From contig QXXL01000094.1 of the NCBI GenBank assembly GCA_009911505.1, forward strand, positions 22,297-86,296: a stretch of DNA of 64,000 nucleotides, given 5' to 3'. Position 1 is the stretch's first letter; the number at the start of each line of letters is the position of its first letter. The translations under genes were made by a program, and so were the position numbers. The notes beneath the pieces are model-generated. The model was not told the origin of the DNA and searched no databases. It was given only the letters and a program-made list of their open reading frames with translations. Positions 8,479 through 16,885 of the stretch are shown here, piece by piece. Source of the DNA: Lachnospiraceae bacterium. GTDB lineage: Bacteria; Bacillota; Clostridia; Lachnospirales; Lachnospiraceae.

Positions 8479-8500
8479 TAACTGGTATTGAGAAGGAGAA

Positions 8501-8692
8501 ATGGAATTAATGGAGCAAAGATTTATTCAACATGGAGATGATTTTATTGTTATAACTGGGAATACTCGTTGTACAAATGGGGATTGCCCATATATCAAAG
8601 AGGTAGGAGACTGTACAGGTGATATTGAGAATTGTGAATATCGGCAGCAAAGAAATGATGCGTTTGTTAATTATACCTTTGATGGCCTTTAA
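8501..8692 (+). CDS. small cysteine-containing hypothetical protein
   Basis: A 63-residue protein with four cysteines in spaced positions (TRCTNGDCPYIKEVGDC, then ENCEY), possibly a metal-binding knuckle. It follows the previous gene by 22 nt with GAGAAGGAG before the ATG. Confidence 0.55.
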   Translation: MELMEQRFIQHGDDFIVITGNTRCTNGDCPYIKEVGDCTGDIENCEYRQQRNDAFVNYTFDGL

Positions 8693-8716
8693 TGATGATA
8701 GGAAAGCTATAGTTCA

Positions 8717-8790
8717 CTGACAGTTAGGCAATCGCTTGCAAAAAGCGCAGCTCATGCCTCCGTTTCGCAATCTGAAGATTGCTTACGGGT
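8717..8790. repeat. structured intergenic repeat, copy 2
   Basis: TGACAGTTAGGCA, a Cys/Gly-rich codon-like hairpin section (ATCGCTTGCAAAAAGCG), then TTCGCAATCTGAAGATTGC. It matches the copy at 8041-8110 at both ends while the central hairpin differs in sequence, as expected for a conserved structure. Confidence 0.5.
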
Positions 8791-8823
8791 TTATATTTTT
8801 TTGGTAAAGGAGATAAAGGGATA

Positions 8824-9378
8824 ATGACAAAATTACAAAGGTTAATTGACATAGCAAATAAGGAATATGACGGACATTTTACACTGATGAAATTTACTAC
8901 TGATTGGGGATGTTGTTTCGGTACATTGGATAATACGCATGTAGCAAGTTACAAAATGTCACATGGAAATACAATGAGTGAAGCAATTAAAAGATGCATT
9001 GCAAATAGGACAGACAGCCACCTTATAAGATGTATGGAAAGTGGGAAGATGATACATATTTATGATGAATTTGGTAATGCTTCTAATCTGTTTCTAGGCG
9101 ATGATATAAAAGTCATACGGAATAACGGGAAAGAAAGCAAAGGCAAATATCTTGGCGAGTGCTGCAAATATCGTGAATCTGGACATTGGCATTATACAAT
9201 CCCATTACATCCAGATAATTACTGCAATTATTGCTATCCTAATGGCAGTAAGAAGTATATTTCCATAGATGAATTGCCAAATGGGAAACAAATAAGGATC
9301 AGTGATGCATCCGCAAGCACAAGAATAGATGAAACAACGATAGATAGGATTATTGTATTGGAGCATAAGAGGGAATAA
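8824..9378 (+). CDS. hypothetical phage-type protein
   Basis: A 184-residue protein. The start (LQRLIDIANKEYDGHFTLMK) resembles a short N-terminal region that recurs in phage and mobile-element proteins of Clostridia; the rest is unrecognised and holds a Cys/His cluster (CCKYRESGHWHYT). ATG 8824 is chosen for the AAAGGAG-type site upstream; ATG 8779 lacks one. Confidence 0.55.
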   Translation: MTKLQRLIDIANKEYDGHFTLMKFTTDWGCCFGTLDNTHVASYKMSHGNTMSEAIKRCIANRTDSHLIRCMESGKMIHIYDEFGNASNLFLGDDIKVIRNNGKESKGKYLGECCKYRESGHWHYTIPLHPDNYCNYCYPNGSKKYISIDELPNGKQIRISDASASTRIDETTIDRIIVLEHKRE

Positions 9379-9457
9379 TTTATTCCATTTGCACATTAGC
9401 AATCATAGATAGAATCCGTATTTATTTTTGTGTTACAGAATCAAGGAGATAGCATAA

Positions 9458-10543
9458 ATGGCAAATAAGAAAGAGATCAAATTTAAAACAAAGATATTCT
9501 ATGAAAATAAAATCTATCTTACATTATCTGATGTGTCAAAAGCATTGAACTATCCAACAAAGCAGTCGTTTATAGACGCACACAATGACATTATAACCAA
9601 GATCAAAGGAATAGGAGAATGTATTCCTGAAATAGATTATAACAGTTTGCTTGTAAAGGACGATAAGGCTTTATTAAAGCAGAAACATATCGACATTACA
9701 AAGGTAGATACACTTAGAAGCAAAATAGAAATGGTAACAAGTATGTATCCTCTTAAATTAGCATTTGGCAAGGGATATTTTGACTTAATGGCTAAAAAAC
9801 ATGGCTGTATGTCTATTGAGGAATATATTTTAAAATATGACCTTCCAGAAGAAGAGCAGAAATGTTTGAAAGAAATCCAGGAACACAGGAAAAGCAATAC
9901 ATATTATAAAGAGGAAGTAAATGCTTTATATGATAAAACAAAGCTGGATATTGATAAACTCAGGCAATGTGGGCTTGATGTGCAGGTTATGACACAGATT
10001 ACCAGTAATGGGCGTATGAAGCTGATTTCTTATATTGTGGGAGTAGGAGTATTTATTGAATTTAGTTCCTATGATTATCATGAATGGGGAAATATCGGCA
10101 TTGATGAAAAAGGGGATATATTAGTTCCATATTTCAATTATGATGACCATCCAGAGGACGGGGAACAGATTATAAATCTTACCAATGCAGATATTGACAG
10201 GGATTTCCGTAAATATAGCATTATGGAGAATCTTGCGTGGTGTATTGAGAATTTAGAAGTCGAATCGTTAGAAGATTATGAGCATGAAGTTTTCGGTTAT
10301 CACAGTGACACGGTTGATTTTGAGCTAAATATTGAATTGCTGGTAAAAATGGTTAAAACAGATTCGTCAAATACTGTATATGTGGATGGGATTGTAGCAT
10401 GTGAAGAGGATGTATATATAACTGATTTTGATGGACAAAAAGTGTTTGGGATACAGGAGGGGAATAATGGACAGGGAAATTGTTGTACAAAATATTATGG
10501 TCAATTATGGCAAATATGGAATTACGGAAGAGATGGTGAATAA
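9458..10543 (+). CDS. hypothetical protein, 361 residues
   Basis: Not recognised. Residues about 20-50 look like a short DNA-binding-like helical pair (LTLSDVSKALNYPTKQSFID). The C-terminal part is acidic and strand-rich (YVDGIVACEEDVYITDFDG). The ribosome site AAGGAG precedes the ATG. The next gene starts inside its 3' end, indicating translational coupling. Confidence 0.55.
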   Translation: MANKKEIKFKTKIFYENKIYLTLSDVSKALNYPTKQSFIDAHNDIITKIKGIGECIPEIDYNSLLVKDDKALLKQKHIDITKVDTLRSKIEMVTSMYPLKLAFGKGYFDLMAKKHGCMSIEEYILKYDLPEEEQKCLKEIQEHRKSNTYYKEEVNALYDKTKLDIDKLRQCGLDVQVMTQITSNGRMKLISYIVGVGVFIEFSSYDYHEWGNIGIDEKGDILVPYFNYDDHPEDGEQIINLTNADIDRDFRKYSIMENLAWCIENLEVESLEDYEHEVFGYHSDTVDFELNIELLVKMVKTDSSNTVYVDGIVACEEDVYITDFDGQKVFGIQEGNNGQGNCCTKYYGQLWQIWNYGRDGE

Positions 10544-10790
10544 TGTTATTGATATTGGCTTAGAAGGTGGGTTGACGTATGAATTTATTTATTATGACAT
10601 ATGCAGAAAGATTTCTGAAATAACAGGTGAGGAATTTGTCTGTACATCTTCAGATATGGCGCGGGCCTTTAATATGAGTGATGATGAAATGCAGAAGATA
10701 ATTGAGGAAGCAAGGGAAGAACTGATTAATTCTGGCGAAGATCCGGATAAATATTTTAAAGAGGTTCCAGTGCAAAGATTTATGATGTAA
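10467..10790 (+). CDS. hypothetical protein
   Basis: A 107-residue acidic helical protein overlapping the end of the previous gene by 77 nt. ATG 10467 follows AGGAGGGG. Segments such as FNMSDDEMQKIIEEAREEL suggest a helix-turn-helix-like or adaptor fold. Function unknown. Confidence 0.55.
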   Translation: MDREIVVQNIMVNYGKYGITEEMVNNVIDIGLEGGLTYEFIYYDICRKISEITGEEFVCTSSDMARAFNMSDDEMQKIIEEAREELINSGEDPDKYFKEVPVQRFMM

Positions 10791-10919
10791 CAATAATATA
10801 GTGGCCTGTCTGTGGATGGATAAAGAGAATTATGAGGGATGCCTTATCTCTGCCATTTTGATTTAGGAGCAGTTGGTTTAAACAAAACGATGAAAACAAT
10901 TTGAAGGAGGATACAAATA

Positions 10920-11168
10920 ATTAACGGTACAAAAATGAAATACATATCAGTAAACAAAGCAAGCAAAATATATGAAATAACAAAAATTTCTTTCTTTTAT
11001 ATGACGGTAGAAGCAGTAAAAACAGATTTGACAATGGATGACGTGCCAGAAAGTGAAGTATGGGATATTGGTGAATTTGAGCATTACAAAGTGAAATTGA
11101 TTAATTCTGGTGGTAATGCGGAGATTATTGATTTTGAAGATTGGAAAGAGAAGCATAAGAAGGATTGA
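10920..11168 (+). CDS. small hypothetical protein with possible ATT start
   Basis: A small acidic protein, 77 residues from ATG 10935 (MKYISVNKASKIYEITK). GGAGG at 10906-10910 is 24 nt from that ATG but 9 nt from in-frame ATT 10920, which would add five residues. This is the second gene of the element with this layout. Confidence 0.55.
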   Translation: MNGTKMKYISVNKASKIYEITKISFFYMTVEAVKTDLTMDDVPESEVWDIGEFEHYKVKLINSGGNAEIIDFEDWKEKHKKD

Positions 11169-11287
11169 TAATAATAAAAAAGCGCCTTTAGACTGGTAAA
11201 TGATGCTATAATAAAAATCTAATCAATATCCAAATATAATACATTAGATAAAGTCAATATCATCATGATTTATATGAAAAAAATTGA

Positions 11288-11458
11288 TTAGTTGTTATTA
11301 TCGTGTTCTATTTCAAAATTATATTCAAAAAGTTTACATATTTTCAAAGATCCTTTGTATTTCAATTTTCCATTAACTTTTGAAATTTTTTGTAATGAAA
11401 AATATGTAAAGAAACAAATCACAACAATAATTATAGCTAAAAAAATAAATATTTTCAT
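11288..11458 (-). CDS. small single-pass membrane protein
   Basis: A 56-residue minus-strand gene: MKIFIFLAIIIVVICFFTYF, then a basic segment (SLQKISKVNGKLKYKG) and a polar end. It looks like a signal-anchor membrane helix (residues 3-20) facing a basic cytoplasmic or external tail. AAGGAG lies 10 nt before the ATG. The plus-strand frame across the same bases is less convincing. It may be a small phage membrane protein or toxin-like peptide. Confidence 0.5.
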   Translation of the reverse strand: MKIFIFLAIIIVVICFFTYFSLQKISKVNGKLKYKGSLKICKLFEYNFEIEHDNNN

Positions 11459-12043
11459 ATATCATCTTCTCCTTTTTTTAAATTATTTAGCTATTTATTA
11501 TAAATGTAACTCGTTTTTTCAACATAAAAAAATTTTTTAAGTTAGAAAGGAGGATGATATTGACAAATTTATTTTAGCATCTTTGAATGGAAATGTAAAT
11601 GATAGCTTATAAAATATTTTAATATTAATTTATGATACTTATATATTTTTTTATATAATATTGCTTTTGACAAAAATAATTAATTTAAAATCAAAAACGA
11701 AGATAGGTTTAATAAAAAATGTTTAACTATAAATTAATTTCCATGATATAAAATAAATTTTTTGATAATAGTAAAATAAAACGTTAAAAATCTGAAAAAT
11801 ATAAAATTTTATAATAGATTTAAAAGCATAAAACTGTTGCTTAAATTGGATAAACATTTGTACAGATAATTATATCAATGAAATTGCTCTTTTATTCAAC
11901 ATGTAGATTTGGAGCATATTTTGTTCTGATTCTTTATTGTGTAAAGGATTTTAGGAGCAAATACGGCGTTTTATAGAGTGGGTTAGGAATTGTTGGACGA
12001 TTGATTTTAGAGGCTTATTTGAGCGGAATTTGTACATTGAGAA
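11459..12043. other. extremely AT-rich non-coding stretch
   Basis: About 580 bp of very AT-rich sequence with no convincing gene on either strand and no clear repeat. It separates the early small-gene run from the promoter-driven units after 12.0 kb. It could hold an origin or a regulatory region, but I see no iterons. Confidence 0.4.
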
Positions 12044-12072
12044 TTGAATATTGGTGGTTGGTATGGTATGAT
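12044..12072 (+). promoter_or_regulatory. sigma-A type promoter
   Basis: TTGAAT, 17 nt, TATGAT, with TGG directly before the -10. It drives the CDS at 12106. Nearly the same sequence recurs at 12734-12762. Confidence 0.7.
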
Positions 12073-12105
12073 ATTTGCAATTAAATGATTAGGGGAGGAA
12101 GAGTA

Positions 12106-12579
12106 ATGTCATTAATTCATAGGGAGAGTTTTGATATCTTGAATGATTGTGAAGACGGCAAAAATGATGATTACTTTGAAGTAGATGAAAATATTGCATT
12201 GATAATATCAATGTTAAATAAAAAGGGGTATGAAACGACTTTTTGCTGTAGTGGTCATGCATTTGCTAATATCAATGAATTTCGTGCGGACAATAGAGAT
12301 GATCTTGATTGCCTTATATTTTTTGATTTACAGGATATCAGATATGAAGATGGTAGATATAAAGCATTTGATAAAGATAATGCAAAATACTGCTATATTG
12401 CTTTTAAAGAAGAATACTCCTTTCTACAGCTTCCAGAAGGATTTACTTATAATGAAAATCATAAGAGAATTGAGAAAGAATATATTAGTGAATCAGATAC
12501 ATATGATTTGATCCAGGAAATTGTAGATTCTATGAAAATTCTGTATGAGTGGGTAATGGGATTAGAATCATTAATATAA
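12106..12579 (+). CDS. hypothetical protein with Cys-Cys-Ser-Gly-His motif
   Basis: A 157-residue protein with GYETTFCCSGHAF near residue 45, a motif that recurs in phage proteins of unknown role and may bind metal. The rest is acidic and aromatic. ATG 12106 is 7 nt after GGGGAGG-like sequence. A single-gene unit: promoter at 12044, terminator at 12586. Confidence 0.6.
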   Translation: MSLIHRESFDILNDCEDGKNDDYFEVDENIALIISMLNKKGYETTFCCSGHAFANINEFRADNRDDLDCLIFFDLQDIRYEDGRYKAFDKDNAKYCYIAFKEEYSFLQLPEGFTYNENHKRIEKEYISESDTYDLIQEIVDSMKILYEWVMGLESLI

Positions 12580-12585
12580 AGTTTT

Positions 12586-12622
12586 CCAGTCATCAGGATA
12601 AATAATGATGGCTGGTCTTTTT
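12586..12622 (+). terminator. Rho-independent terminator
   Basis: CCAGTCATCA / TGATGGCTGG stem followed by TCTTTTTT. It closely matches the terminator at 13281. Confidence 0.8.
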
Positions 12623-12733
12623 TATATTTGAAAAAAGTATTTATAATTTGATGTCTATGGATTTAGATCTTCTTTAAAAATCGTTTTGTCGAATTATGTA
12701 GAAAAATAGACAAATATAGTGGCATATTGAAAA

Positions 12734-12762
12734 TTGAATGTTCGGGATTTGGGTGGTATGAT
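12734..12762 (+). promoter_or_regulatory. sigma-A type promoter
   Basis: TTGAAT, 17 nt, TATGAT, again with GGTGG before the -10 box. Drives the CDS at 12790. Confidence 0.7.
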
Positions 12763-12789
12763 TTTTCATATAGAGTTAAGGAGAATCAA

Positions 12790-13278
12790 ATGGCAAAAAT
12801 TATAAACTTCGATAATAGCAATAGAGATGGAAATAAGACTAAATCGGGAGATAGAAAAAGTATTGTAAAAAGGTGTGCTTTTATTATTACTATTATAACA
12901 ACATTTTGTACTATTTCAGGCGTTACAGTGGTATCATTGTTAGATAAAGACTGGCAAGAAATATCTGAAAAATACAATAATGAAGGATTAGAATTATATG
13001 ATTTAGGTGAATATGAAGAAGCAATAGAATTGTATGATAAAGCAATAAATTTAGAAGATAAAGGTATTAGAGATATAGGGGTATGTTATTATAATCGAGG
13101 AATGGCATATTTTAAACTTGAAAATTACGAAAAAGCTATAGGAGATTTTACAAAAGCGATTGAAATTTCTCCTAAATCAAAATATTATTCTAACAGGGCT
13201 GTTGCTTATGAAAAAATAGGTGAGCCAGAAAAAGCATCTTTAGATAATATGCGAGCAATAACAAATATACTAGAATAA
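12790..13278 (+). CDS. membrane-anchored TPR protein
   Basis: A 162-residue protein. Residues about 24-45 form a membrane helix (CAFIITIITTFCTISGVTVV) after a basic N-terminus, then two to three tetratricopeptide repeats (YNNEGLELYDLGEYEEAIEL, YYNRGMAYFKLENYEKAIGD, YSNRAVAYEKIGEPEKASLD). TPRs mediate protein contacts; here the protein would sit on the membrane with the repeats in the cytoplasm or outside. Ribosome site AAGGAG decides ATG 12790. Own promoter and terminator. Confidence 0.75.
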   Translation: MAKIINFDNSNRDGNKTKSGDRKSIVKRCAFIITIITTFCTISGVTVVSLLDKDWQEISEKYNNEGLELYDLGEYEEAIELYDKAINLEDKGIRDIGVCYYNRGMAYFKLENYEKAIGDFTKAIEISPKSKYYSNRAVAYEKIGEPEKASLDNMRAITNILE

Positions 13279-13280
13279 TG

Positions 13281-13317
13281 ATACCAGTCATCAATAAACG
13301 GTGGCTGGTATTTTTTT
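13281..13317 (+). terminator. Rho-independent terminator
   Basis: ATACCAGTCA / GGCTGGTAT type stem with a seven-T tail after the TPR gene. Confidence 0.8.
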
Positions 13318-13455
13318 ATTTAACAATAGAATATACATTCGATGTAATCGCAAATCAGAACAAATGCTCTTTGCGAAAGTAGCATGAAAACATACACACA
13401 GATTTGAAATAAATCCCAAATAAAAAGAGAAGTAAATATTGTAAAGAAAATATAG

Positions 13456-13626
13456 TTTGAAGCAGTTTATGATGAAAATTGCTTTAGATGTGGTTTTTGT
13501 ACGCTAAATTTGGATGAATTGAGTGATTTTTGGAAGGAGTGGTGATGGGATGACGAAAAAATGCTATGTTCATACGATTTGAAAAGAGAAGTATATGTTG
13601 TGAGTGAAAATATGATTGGAGGATGA
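13456..13626 (+). pseudogene. coding-like remnant with an in-frame stop
   Basis: An in-frame stretch reads FEAVYDENCFRCGFCTLNLD, then ends at TGA, then continues WDDEKMLCSYDLKREVYVV. The Cys-x2-Cys pattern and amino-acid mix look like decayed coding sequence. No start codon. The rest of 13318-13726 shows nothing else. Confidence 0.35.
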
Positions 13627-13726
13627 TAGGAAAATTGAAAAGAAGAAACATTCCACCATAAGCGGAAAACATTAAAAAACAGAATAAAAGCTTGGAATCA
13701 AAAAATATGAATGGAGGATTTGAAAT

Positions 13727-14383
13727 ATGAGTAGTATTACAATTACGGAACTTGTGGACAAGGCAAACGGATATCATTATGGCATGGCTGGATATGGCGG
13801 CTCAGTATCAGCACATATTCTATTCAATGAAGTAACAGAGACAGAAAATGTTGTAATGTTTCAACAGATCAATCAGAATGACATAAATATTCATCTAAAT
13901 AAAGAAGAAATATCTTCTATTGAGGACAAGTCGTCGGATAAATCAGTTTGCTACAAAATATATATGAAATCAGGTGCGATTATCAGCATTTTTCTTTTTC
14001 AGGAAAAGGGTGGAGAAGCACAGGCTTGTCATATGCTATATGGCTCATATGATGACTATTTGAAGGAACTGGATTTGAATGAGCTGGAAAAAAGAGTGAA
14101 TAAGGCGAAAAAAGCATTTGTTTTCATTTCTGATAGCAGCATGGATTTGAAAAGAACATATGAGCATATCTGTTTGGAAGATATGGATATTGTGAATGGT
14201 ACACGGAAATTGATTTTATTTAATGGAGATGATGAAGATTCCGATCAGATTTCATTTACTTTATATGATGAAAATATAAATGATATTTGGCTCATGAGGG
14301 GTGCCGATGGTTGGGATGGTTTGAAGCTTAGATTGTATAATCAGCCGTTTACAGAGGTGAAAATATCGCTGTTGTATAAATAG
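13727..14383 (+). CDS. hypothetical protein, 218 residues
   Basis: Not recognised. Glycine-rich start (YHYGMAGYGGSVSAHILFNE) followed by alternating strands and acidic loops, and a C-terminal strand region (FTEVKISLLYK). GGAGG precedes the ATG. It stands just before the second helicase gene, possibly in the same transcript. Confidence 0.6.
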   Translation: MSSITITELVDKANGYHYGMAGYGGSVSAHILFNEVTETENVVMFQQINQNDINIHLNKEEISSIEDKSSDKSVCYKIYMKSGAIISIFLFQEKGGEAQACHMLYGSYDDYLKELDLNELEKRVNKAKKAFVFISDSSMDLKRTYEHICLEDMDIVNGTRKLILFNGDDEDSDQISFTLYDENINDIWLMRGADGWDGLKLRLYNQPFTEVKISLLYK

Positions 14384-14464
14384 CAGTTGTAAGGATGGAT
14401 TAAAAATAGAATATGTAATTATGAACATATAAAAGATTGGATGATGCGTAGGAGGATGAAAAGT

Positions 14465-16762
14465 ATGGTTGATTTACATGAGCATAACCAAAAAACATAT
14501 GAAAATATTTGTCGTATGTATAATGAAGGAATTCAACGAATTGCGGTTGTCCAACCAACCGGATCGGGAAAAAGTCTTTTGATATCAAAACTGATTGAAG
14601 ATAATCCAGATAGCAGGTTTTTTGTTTTGTCTACAAGTCATAAAATCAACGATCAGTTTAAATCAAAACTGGACGAAGAGAAATTGAAAAGAATGGATTG
14701 CAATATCTATTGCAATATGCCAAATATGAAGCAACAAGTCATGGAAGAATTGCAACCTGATTATATTTTTCTTGACGAGATGCATAGGGCATTGGCAAAA
14801 GAGTGGAGCAAAGGTATCAGAGTTTTGTTAGAAATGTATCCAAATGCGAAGGTATTAGGATTGAGTGCAACTCCTATCAGGTATCTGGATAGATGCAGAA
14901 ATGTTGTTAATGAATTATTTAATGGCAATCTGGCATGTGATATGAGTTTGTCTCAGGCGATTTTGGATGGAATTCTTCCTATGGCAAGGTACGTTTGTGG
15001 TGTCTATTCTTTTCAGAAAGATGCAGAGAGTTTAAATAAGAAGATCGAGAAAAGCTGCAATAGTGAGGAAGAAAAGAAAGAGTTGCTAAAGGAGCTGAAA
15101 GTTTTAAAAGCGAATTTGGACAAAGCGAATGGTGTGGTTGATATATTCAAAAAATATATTATGAATGGTAATGAAAAGTTTGTTGTTTTCTTGAAAGATA
15201 CTAAACATTTAGGAGTAATGAAACCAGTTATTGAAAAGTGGTTTACTGATGCAGGATTTAGTGTGCGGATGTATGAGGTACATAGTAAGAATGTTGATAA
15301 AGACAAGGAATTTCAGGCATTTAAGGAAGACAAAGAAAATGGAATAGTCAAGGTATGCCTAAGCGTCAATATGCTTGCGGAGGGAATTCATGGAGATATT
15401 GACGGTGTAATCATGCTCAGAGAAACAATCAGTCCTAATTTATATTTTCAGATGATTGGAAGAGCATTCTCTTGTGGTAAGAAGACTATTCCGTTGATAT
15501 TTGATCTGGTTGCTAATAGCCAGTTTATTTCTGATGTTGTTGACAATTTCCCAAATGAACTAAAGGGAGAGATTGAAAAACGGAAAGAAGAATGTGAAAA
15601 AGATGGTAAGGAATATGAGGTTGGTTTTGATGTAGATGAATTCATTGTGATGGATTATTTTATGGATGTGGTGAGTGGATTCAAGGCAATTGAGGAACGG
15701 TTACAAGGAAGAAGCTGGGATGTAATGTTTCAGGAATATTGCAAATTTTATGAAGAAAATGGTCATGGGGATGTACCTAAAACCGAAGAGTATAGGAAAT
15801 TGAAAATATGGTGTGAACGACAGAGAAAATATTTAGATGAGAAAATATTAAATGAAAAAAGAAAAATACTGCTTGATGAAAAAGAATTTATTTGGGATGT
15901 GCCCAAATATAGATTTAAAAAGCAAGTTATAGGAGTGAAGGATTTTATTCTGAAAAATGGTTATTATCCACAAATAGATTCCAATGATAAAAATGAATCA
16001 CGGTTAGCATATTTTGTAAGTAGACAACGAAAAAAGAAAAGGGAAGAAAATTTATATCCTTGTTGGAAATTAGAAATCATAGATAAAAATTTAAAAGATT
16101 TTTTTAAAGAGACACAAAGTCGTTTTGATATCTTTTGTGAAAATGTTTCAATTTTTAGAGAAGAGTATGGAAATGTAGATATAAAACAAAATGATATTCT
16201 GGAAAATGGATATAAGATAGGAAGTGCTTTATCAAATATTAAAACAGATTATAAAAATAAGAAGTTATCTTTGGATCAAATTAAATATTTAGAAAAAATA
16301 GGTATTGATGTAACTCAAAATAAGTTTGATTTCTTATTTGAGCGGAATATGGATTTGGTAAAAAAAGCGGTTGTTGAAAATGTAAAAATAGATAAAAAAC
16401 ACAAATTATATAAAGGTGTGAATTTATATGATTGGCATAATGATACGTTAAAAAGGCGTATAGAAAAAGGAGAGTTATCAGTTGAAGAATTATTGATTAT
16501 AAGGCAACTTTTTTCATTTAACAAAAAATATATAAAAATGATAGATAGAAATCAAAGAAATTATATATATCCATCATTAACAAAGGTAAGTGAAGCATTA
16601 CTTTATGATTTTGGAATTATAAAGACTACGGGTAGCGGAATGGCGGCAATAAGAAATCGTTTAAGTGGTAAAGTTACCACTCCATATAAAGGACGCTTCA
16701 TGTTCTATTATGCAACAGATGAAGAAGTGAAAAAGTACTTGGAAGACAGTGAAGCGAGTTGA
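14465..16762 (+). CDS. SF2 DEAD/DEAH helicase with C-terminal helicase-associated repeats
   Basis: A 765-residue ATP-dependent helicase. Motifs: Walker A QPTGSGKSLLI (about residue 31), DEMH (about 105), LSATPIR (about 135), and motif VI QMIGRAF (about 330). The 430-700 region carries units such as WDVMFQEYCKFYEENGHGDV and LKIWCERQRKYL, the pattern of the helicase-associated (HA, PF03457) domain, which binds DNA. ATG 14465 is chosen because GGAGG lies 9 nt upstream; ATG 14441 does not fit. It lies 120 nt upstream of the RNA-polymerase-like gene and may work with it. Confidence 0.75.
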   Translation: MVDLHEHNQKTYENICRMYNEGIQRIAVVQPTGSGKSLLISKLIEDNPDSRFFVLSTSHKINDQFKSKLDEEKLKRMDCNIYCNMPNMKQQVMEELQPDYIFLDEMHRALAKEWSKGIRVLLEMYPNAKVLGLSATPIRYLDRCRNVVNELFNGNLACDMSLSQAILDGILPMARYVCGVYSFQKDAESLNKKIEKSCNSEEEKKELLKELKVLKANLDKANGVVDIFKKYIMNGNEKFVVFLKDTKHLGVMKPVIEKWFTDAGFSVRMYEVHSKNVDKDKEFQAFKEDKENGIVKVCLSVNMLAEGIHGDIDGVIMLRETISPNLYFQMIGRAFSCGKKTIPLIFDLVANSQFISDVVDNFPNELKGEIEKRKEECEKDGKEYEVGFDVDEFIVMDYFMDVVSGFKAIEERLQGRSWDVMFQEYCKFYEENGHGDVPKTEEYRKLKIWCERQRKYLDEKILNEKRKILLDEKEFIWDVPKYRFKKQVIGVKDFILKNGYYPQIDSNDKNESRLAYFVSRQRKKKREENLYPCWKLEIIDKNLKDFFKETQSRFDIFCENVSIFREEYGNVDIKQNDILENGYKIGSALSNIKTDYKNKKLSLDQIKYLEKIGIDVTQNKFDFLFERNMDLVKKAVVENVKIDKKHKLYKGVNLYDWHNDTLKRRIEKGELSVEELLIIRQLFSFNKKYIKMIDRNQRNYIYPSLTKVSEALLYDFGIIKTTGSGMAAIRNRLSGKVTTPYKGRFMFYYATDEEVKKYLEDSEAS

Positions 16763-16777
16763 TTTTATATATTGTAC

Positions 16778-16832
16778 AAGCCGTCGGAGCCATATAGCCT
16801 TCCGCAACTTTCGGTATCCATGGTTCCGGCTT
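16778..16832 (+). other. inverted repeat between helicase and RNA polymerase genes
   Basis: AAGCC / GGCTT and CGGAGCCAT / ATGGTTCCG pair around a short loop. No T run follows, so it is more likely a structured leader than a terminator. Confidence 0.45.
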
Positions 16833-16885
16833 GGTTTGGCAAATGTTTGGATGATATTTAAAGTGGAAAAGTGGAGGATGATTTA

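Noticed and set aside
11292..11540. 82-codon plus-strand frame in the AT-rich region
   Set aside because: No ribosome site and odd composition; the minus-strand frame with a strong ribosome site is more credible.
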